The notes under the pieces: model-generated
The model's database searches: none
The model's input: only the letters and a program-made list of their open reading frames with translations
Told to the model about the DNA's origin: nothing
From: Candidatus Dadabacteria bacterium RIFCSPHIGHO2_12_FULL_53_21
Lineage (GTDB): Bacteria > Desulfobacterota_D > UBA1144 > Nemesobacterales > UBA2774
Reading direction: 5' to 3'
Length of the DNA stretch: 8,485 nucleotides
NCBI GenBank assembly: GCA_001775255.1
Contig: MFCJ01000098.1
Span: 1-8,485 of the forward strand
Made by a program: the position numbers and the translations under genes
Shown here: one piece after another, positions 5,286 to 8,485 of the stretch
How the letters are laid out: every line of letters begins with the position of its first letter
Numbering within the stretch: the stretch's first letter is position 1

Positions 5286-6644
5286 CTAAAAGGTTATTAC
5301 GGCCTCGTTTGTATCCGTATTCAAATCTATTTTGGCCTTTTTATTGAACGTATCTATTTTCGTTTTCTCGGATATTCGTATGAGCTCCTGGGAGGGGCTC
5401 AGAGTGATCTTTTTAATGTTATCCGAGTCGATACGGATGCCATTATCCGCCGTAACCCCCACACGCATTCTGACCGGCTGTGTCACTTCGTAGGGCATGA
5501 ACTCCGCCCAGAATATTTTATTTTTAAATAATCCGAAAGGGGCCGTGTAGTAGATCCTCTCGGGGTAGTTGTTGCGCTTGAATTTGCCGAACCAGTCGAA
5601 TACGTTCGGCAGGTCTTCGTCGACCATGAGCCATGTGTGCCCCTCTTTGGGATAAAAATTGAATTTTACGGGGGTTCCTAGCTTCTCCAAGATTTCGTGG
5701 AGCACTATAGCGTCGTCCGCGGGAACGGCTTCGTCCCCTCCGCCGTGGGAAACGTATACTGGGGTATTGATAAGGTTGGGCAGCATCTTCTGGGGGAATT
5801 CGAGGTTCGCCAAAAACCTCTTGACCTCATCCGTATTCATATGGCTGATTTTGTCTTTATAATACCTCAGCCTGTAGGGCCCGAACACGACAGCGGACGC
5901 GGCTATGAGGTCGGGGAAATAGAGGGAAACGAGAAGGGCCTCGAGCCCTCCGTTCGACATGCCGGTGACATAGAGCCTGTCCTCGTCGATCCTGAATCGT
6001 TCTTTTACTTCGTTAATAAGCTCCGAGAATATATTCAGCTTGCCTTTTCTTATATAATCCCCGCCGATATCGGGCGAAGGGAGTATGCCGATGTACCCGT
6101 ATTTCCGGCAGTATCGGTCTATCTCCTGAGACTTGATGTAATTATTAAGGCATATCACTGCGGGAAGCGGCTCGCCGGTATAACCGGGCGGCAGCACGTA
6201 AAAGAGATCGAAGTCCCTTTTATACCTCTCGGACGAGAATATGCCGTGCTGGATGCCCCTTCCTTCGAGAGTAAACTTATGCCTCTCAGGGTCGTCCTTC
6301 GCGAGCAGGTTCCCTTTTTCACCTATATAAATTATCGAATTGGCGCCGCCTGCGATATCCGGATTCAGGTCCGGGTTATTCGGGTCGGTGATCCAGTTCC
6401 CGTCGACCACGTATTTATAGTCGTAAGACCTGTTGGGCGCGAGCTTGAGTATTATGCGCCAGACGTTGTCACGGCCTTTCACGAGTCTCAGCGTACCGTG
6501 CTTCCACCCGTTAAAATCCCCCGATAAAAAAATCTCTCCCGCGCCTGGTGAGTAGTAGCTGAACAGGACCCCTTCCTTGACCTGTTCGGGTTTGGCCGCC
6601 CATCTGCCTTCATACTGCCTGACTGTCTTTTCATCCCCTGCCAT
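5286..6644 (-). CDS. CBM48 carbohydrate-binding module fused to an α/β-hydrolase esterase
   Basis: Role: predicted cytoplasmic esterase carrying a glycogen/starch-type binding module; no signal peptide. Seen in 452 residues: residues ~24-108 form an AMPK/CBM48-like β-sandwich with GDFNGW (42-47), YDYKYVVDGNW (74-84) and TDPNNP (86-91). Residues ~125-355 form an esterase domain with GMSNGG (nucleophile Ser230), SHGGGDEAVP (acid Asp304) and EGHTW (base His336). Residues ~360-452 form a β-rich tail whose NGIRIDSDNIKKITLSP resembles the C-terminal sandwich of S9-like bacterial esterases. Odd: the strand that usually ends in His-Gly reads AVICLNN (162-168), so the oxyanion region departs from the PHB/feruloyl esterase pattern. 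Start: ATG at 6644 with a full AGGAGGT at 6651-6657, 6 nt upstream. It is the first gene of a three-gene operon. CBM48 usually binds α-glucans, so an α-glucan-linked ester substrate is plausible but unproven; an inactive or structural role is possible. Confidence 0.88.
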   Translation of the reverse strand: MAGDEKTVRQYEGRWAAKPEQVKEGVLFSYYSPGAGEIFLSGDFNGWKHGTLRLVKGRDNVWRIILKLAPNRSYDYKYVVDGNWITDPNNPDLNPDIAGGANSIIYIGEKGNLLAKDDPERHKFTLEGRGIQHGIFSSERYKRDFDLFYVLPPGYTGEPLPAVICLNNYIKSQEIDRYCRKYGYIGILPSPDIGGDYIRKGKLNIFSELINEVKERFRIDEDRLYVTGMSNGGLEALLVSLYFPDLIAASAVVFGPYRLRYYKDKISHMNTDEVKRFLANLEFPQKMLPNLINTPVYVSHGGGDEAVPADDAIVLHEILEKLGTPVKFNFYPKEGHTWLMVDEDLPNVFDWFGKFKRNNYPERIYYTAPFGLFKNKIFWAEFMPYEVTQPVRMRVGVTADNGIRIDSDNIKKITLSPSQELIRISEKTKIDTFNKKAKIDLNTDTNEAVITF

Positions 6645-6667
6645 CGTGATACCTCCTCCGAATTGCG

Positions 6668-6680
6668 GACACTCGGTGTC
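6668..6680 (-). promoter_or_regulatory. Inverted repeat GACAC-N3-GTGTC upstream of the hydrolase operon
   Basis: A perfect 5-bp inverted repeat with a 3-nt centre lies about 10 nt upstream of the AGGAGGT site of the CBM48-esterase, at or just after the probable transcription start. It could be a 5'-end mRNA hairpin or a small operator. It is too short to assign to a regulator family. Confidence 0.35.
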
Positions 6681-6688
6681 ACTAAGAA

Positions 6689-6715
6689 ATTTTGCCGAAT
6701 ACGGAAAAACGTCAA
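6689..6715 (-). promoter_or_regulatory. Candidate promoter of the three-hydrolase operon
   Basis: On the minus strand, TTGACG (6710-6715) matches the -35 consensus at five of six bases. The best -10 is CAAAAT (6689-6694, four of six) with a short 15-nt spacer; shifting by one gives a poorer hexamer with 16 nt. Initiation near 6682 would place the 6668-6680 inverted repeat at the very 5' end of the message. Confidence 0.4.
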
Positions 6716-6780
6716 GCCTCTATGTGTCGGGTCATCATCAGATGCCCCGGCCGGCGGCAATACGCCCGGCATTTAAATTT

Positions 6781-6797
6781 ACGGTATATTTAACCGT
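6781..6797 (+). promoter_or_regulatory. Inverted repeat ACGGT-N7-ACCGT upstream of the repeat-protein gene
   Basis: A 5-bp inverted repeat with an AT-rich 7-nt centre (ATATTTA) lies about 40-50 nt before the ATG at 6834. Its shape suits a dimeric regulator, and it is in the right place to overlap a promoter, but no clear -35/-10 pair could be found around it (TTTACG at 6778-6783 with CATAGC at 6800-6805 is a weak candidate). Just upstream, 6742-6772 is very GC-rich and can fold. Confidence 0.3.
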
Positions 6798-6833
6798 GGC
6801 ATAGCTTTTTAACCGCCGTCGGCATAAACGCTC

Positions 6834-7934
6834 ATGACTGAAAACTTACCTGATTCCCTGAGACAATTCACGGACAAAACCCGCCCTAAAGAGATCCGCT
6901 TAATGGCGGCTCGGGGGCTCGTGCCCGCTACGCCTAAAGACCTCACCCTGATCCTCTATTTCCTCACCATGGACGAGGACCGGGACGTAGCGGAGGAAGC
7001 CCGTAAAACGCTGCGGGGGGTGCCGCCCGACGTTTTTTCGACCGTGCTTTCGGATGCCGACACCCATCCCGGGCTCCTCGGCTATTTCGCGCGCATGCTG
7101 GACGATGAAAGCCGCCTCCAGCAGATTCTGCTGAACAACTCTGCCTCGGACTCTACAGTCGCTTATCTGGCGGAAAAAACCCATTCTCAGGCCCTGATTG
7201 AGCTGATAGCCAATAACCACGAACGGGTCGCGCGTTCGGACAGTATCGTGGAAGCCATAAGCAAAAACCCCGCCGTCACGAGGTCGACCCTCGACGGCGT
7301 GCTCGAGTTTTTAAAGCTCTATCTCGGCAAAACGTCGGGATTGCCTGTTTTCCCGGAAGAAGAAGTAGAGCCCCTTCCCGGGACTGATATCACGCCGCGG
7401 GAAGACTATGTCGCGCTGCTCGATGAAGTGAATGAGTCCTTCCTCGACGCTATAGATCTCGATGCGGAGCTGATCGAAGACTCGGATGACGAGGAAGAGC
7501 ATGCGCCCGATACCCACAATCCGACTGTCATGGTCAAGATAAGCATGCTGAATGTGGGCCAGAAGATTAAGCTCGCCATACTAGGCAACAGGGAAGCCCG
7601 GACCATACTGATAAAAGACTCGAACAGGATAGTATCCAAAGCCGTGCTTAAAAACCCGAGACTTACCGACAGCGAAATCGTGCTCATCTCCCAATCCAAG
7701 ATCGTCAACGAGGATATACTCCGGGAGATAGCCGAGAGCAGGAAATGGGCGAGGCTCTATCAGGTCAAGCTGGCACTCGTCAATAACCCGAAGACCCCCA
7801 CACACATGTCTATGAATTTACTAAGGCAGCTGAGGGAGTTCGACCTCAGAAGCCTCAGATGGAACAAGAACCTCCCGGGCGTAATTTCAACCGCAGTAAA
7901 GCAGATAATGCAGGAGAGGAGGGAGAAGAAATAA
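6834..7934 (+). CDS. Conserved hypothetical repeat protein (HEAT/leucine-rich-variant-like)
   Basis: Function unknown. Seen in 366 residues: soluble, no signal peptide. Residues ~1-165 consist of short helical pairs with recurring patterns such as PATPKDLTLILYFLTMDEDR, NNSASDSTVAYLAE, NNHERVARSDSIVEAI and NPAVTRSTLDGVLEFL. These suggest α-helical repeats of HEAT or leucine-rich-variant type, built around repeated Asn-x-(x)-x-x-(Ser/Thr) turns. Residues ~170-230 form an acidic, probably disordered linker. Residues ~232-366 are a second helical block with KISMLNVGQKIKLAILG, NREARTILIKD, LKNPRLTDSEI and LALVNNPKTPTHMSM. From memory, this C-terminal block resembles uncharacterised proteins of Deltaproteobacteria; I cannot verify that here. 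Start: ATG at 6834 has no clear Shine-Dalgarno; Met24 (6903) is a weaker alternative. Followed by rluD after 33 nt with no terminator, so probably co-transcribed. A scaffold or RNA/protein-binding role is possible. Confidence 0.85.
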   Translation: MTENLPDSLRQFTDKTRPKEIRLMAARGLVPATPKDLTLILYFLTMDEDRDVAEEARKTLRGVPPDVFSTVLSDADTHPGLLGYFARMLDDESRLQQILLNNSASDSTVAYLAEKTHSQALIELIANNHERVARSDSIVEAISKNPAVTRSTLDGVLEFLKLYLGKTSGLPVFPEEEVEPLPGTDITPREDYVALLDEVNESFLDAIDLDAELIEDSDDEEEHAPDTHNPTVMVKISMLNVGQKIKLAILGNREARTILIKDSNRIVSKAVLKNPRLTDSEIVLISQSKIVNEDILREIAESRKWARLYQVKLALVNNPKTPTHMSMNLLRQLREFDLRSLRWNKNLPGVISTAVKQIMQERREKK

Positions 7935-7967
7935 CCCCTTCCCCGTATATCATCACCGGCGTCCCGC

Positions 7968-8485
7968 ATGAATAAAGAGGATAAAACGGAAACCTTTATT
8001 GTCCCCGCCGAGCTGTCCGGTAAAAGGGCGGACATCGCTCTATCGCATTTTCTAGAGGGACACACAAGGTCCCAGATTAAGAGACTGATAGAGGAGAAGC
8101 TTATATTGGTCGGGGGAGAGGCTGTAAAGCCTTCGAGGAAGCTGGAAGGGGGGGAATTGGTGCGGGTCACACTGCCTGCGCCTACGCCGCTCGACGTCAT
8201 GCCCGAGGACATACCCCTTAATATTCTCTATGAGGATGATTACATCGCCGTCGTGGACAAGCCCCCGGGCATGACAGTGCATCCGGGCGCAGGTGTCGGG
8301 AGCGGGACGCTCGTGAATGCGCTCCTCTTCCGGTGCAAGAACCTTTCTGGTATCGGCGGGAAGATCAGGCCCGGCATAGTGCACCGTCTCGACAAGGACA
8401 CGTCAGGGGTAATGGTTGTCGCAAAGAACGACGTTGCCCATAACTCCCTCGTAAATCAGTTCAAGACGAGGGCCGTCCGGAAGAA
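7968..8485 (+). CDS. rluD: 23S rRNA pseudouridine synthase, RluD family, partial (C-terminus beyond the window)
   Basis: Role: converts uridine to pseudouridine in rRNA; E. coli RluD modifies 23S positions 1911, 1915 and 1917. Seen in 172 codons: an S4 RNA-binding domain at ~16-68 (SGKRADIALSHFL, then TRSQIKRLIEEKLILV and the VKPSRKLEGGELVRV turn), and then the RluA/RluD catalytic domain starting at NILYEDDYIAVVDKPPGMTVHPG (85-107). Its HRLDKDTSGVMVVAK (138-152) holds the catalytic Asp141 of the HRLDxxTSG motif. S4 plus this motif fits RluD or RluC; PPGMTVHPG and the domain order favour RluD, but the exact target is uncertain. Start: ATG at 7968 has no obvious ribosome-binding site. The stop of the preceding gene lies in the same frame 33 nt upstream and there is no other start codon between them. 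The rest of the catalytic domain lies past the edge. Confidence 0.93.
   Translation, partial: MNKEDKTETFIVPAELSGKRADIALSHFLEGHTRSQIKRLIEEKLILVGGEAVKPSRKLEGGELVRVTLPAPTPLDVMPEDIPLNILYEDDYIAVVDKPPGMTVHPGAGVGSGTLVNALLFRCKNLSGIGGKIRPGIVHRLDKDTSGVMVVAKNDVAHNSLVNQFKTRAVRK

Noticed and set aside
5697..6527. Long open frame on the plus strand, opposite the CBM48-esterase
   Set aside because: It lies wholly antisense to a gene with clear CBM48 and esterase motifs. Its translation shows no family features and arises from the codon pattern of the real gene.
6742..6772. GC-rich potential hairpin with ATGCC and GGCAT ends, considered as a terminator or REP-like element
   Set aside because: Only the outer 5 bp pair cleanly, no T-tract follows and no second copy was found in the window.
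1..8485. Mobile element, CRISPR, phage or defence system
   Set aside because: No transposase, integrase, long terminal inverted repeats, regular spaced repeats, tRNA or nuclease/helicase-type defence genes were seen. Gene content is chromosomal and metabolic.

Overview
This is a bacterial chromosomal window with σ70-type promoters, Shine-Dalgarno sites and tightly packed co-oriented genes. It carries no mobile element, tRNA, rRNA or CRISPR array. Coding DNA is moderately GC-rich, with heavy use of AGG (Arg), ATA (Ile) and CTC (Leu) and several TTG/GTG starts. From memory, the repeat protein at 6834-7934 resembles uncharacterised proteins of Deltaproteobacteria-like lineages. An uncultured member of Desulfobacterota, Myxococcota, Dadabacteria or a relative is my best guess, but the sequence alone does not settle the phylum.

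Layout. (1) 1-875, minus: an atypical nitroreductase-family protein cut off by the left edge, with its own near-consensus promoter. (2) 956-1717, minus: an RNase Z-like metallo-β-lactamase-fold hydrolase, with a good promoter in the divergent gap. (3) 1791-2561, plus: a DUF62 S-adenosyl-L-methionine hydrolase starting at TTG. (4) 2634-3059, minus: a 141-residue protein I do not recognise, behind a long AT-rich, possibly structured leader. (5) 3438-6644, minus: an operon of three α/β-hydrolases. It starts with a CBM48-esterase fusion, followed 4 nt later by one serine hydrolase, and then by a paralogue joined through an ATGA stop/start overlap. (6) 6834-7934, plus: a repeat-containing protein of unknown function, followed 33 nt later by (7) 7968-8485, a 23S rRNA pseudouridine synthase of the RluD family, cut off by the right edge.

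How they may work together. The three hydrolases are almost certainly co-transcribed. The first carries a glycogen/starch-binding module of the CBM48/AMPK type, so the natural hypothesis is cytoplasmic de-esterification of an α-glucan-associated or otherwise acylated substrate. No substrate can be read from the sequence. The other genes are single-gene units or housekeeping genes (SAM turnover, rRNA modification, MBL hydrolase). I see no defence, secretion or biosynthetic cluster. The most novel parts are the hydrolase operon, the orphan gene with its leader, and the repeat-protein/rluD pair.
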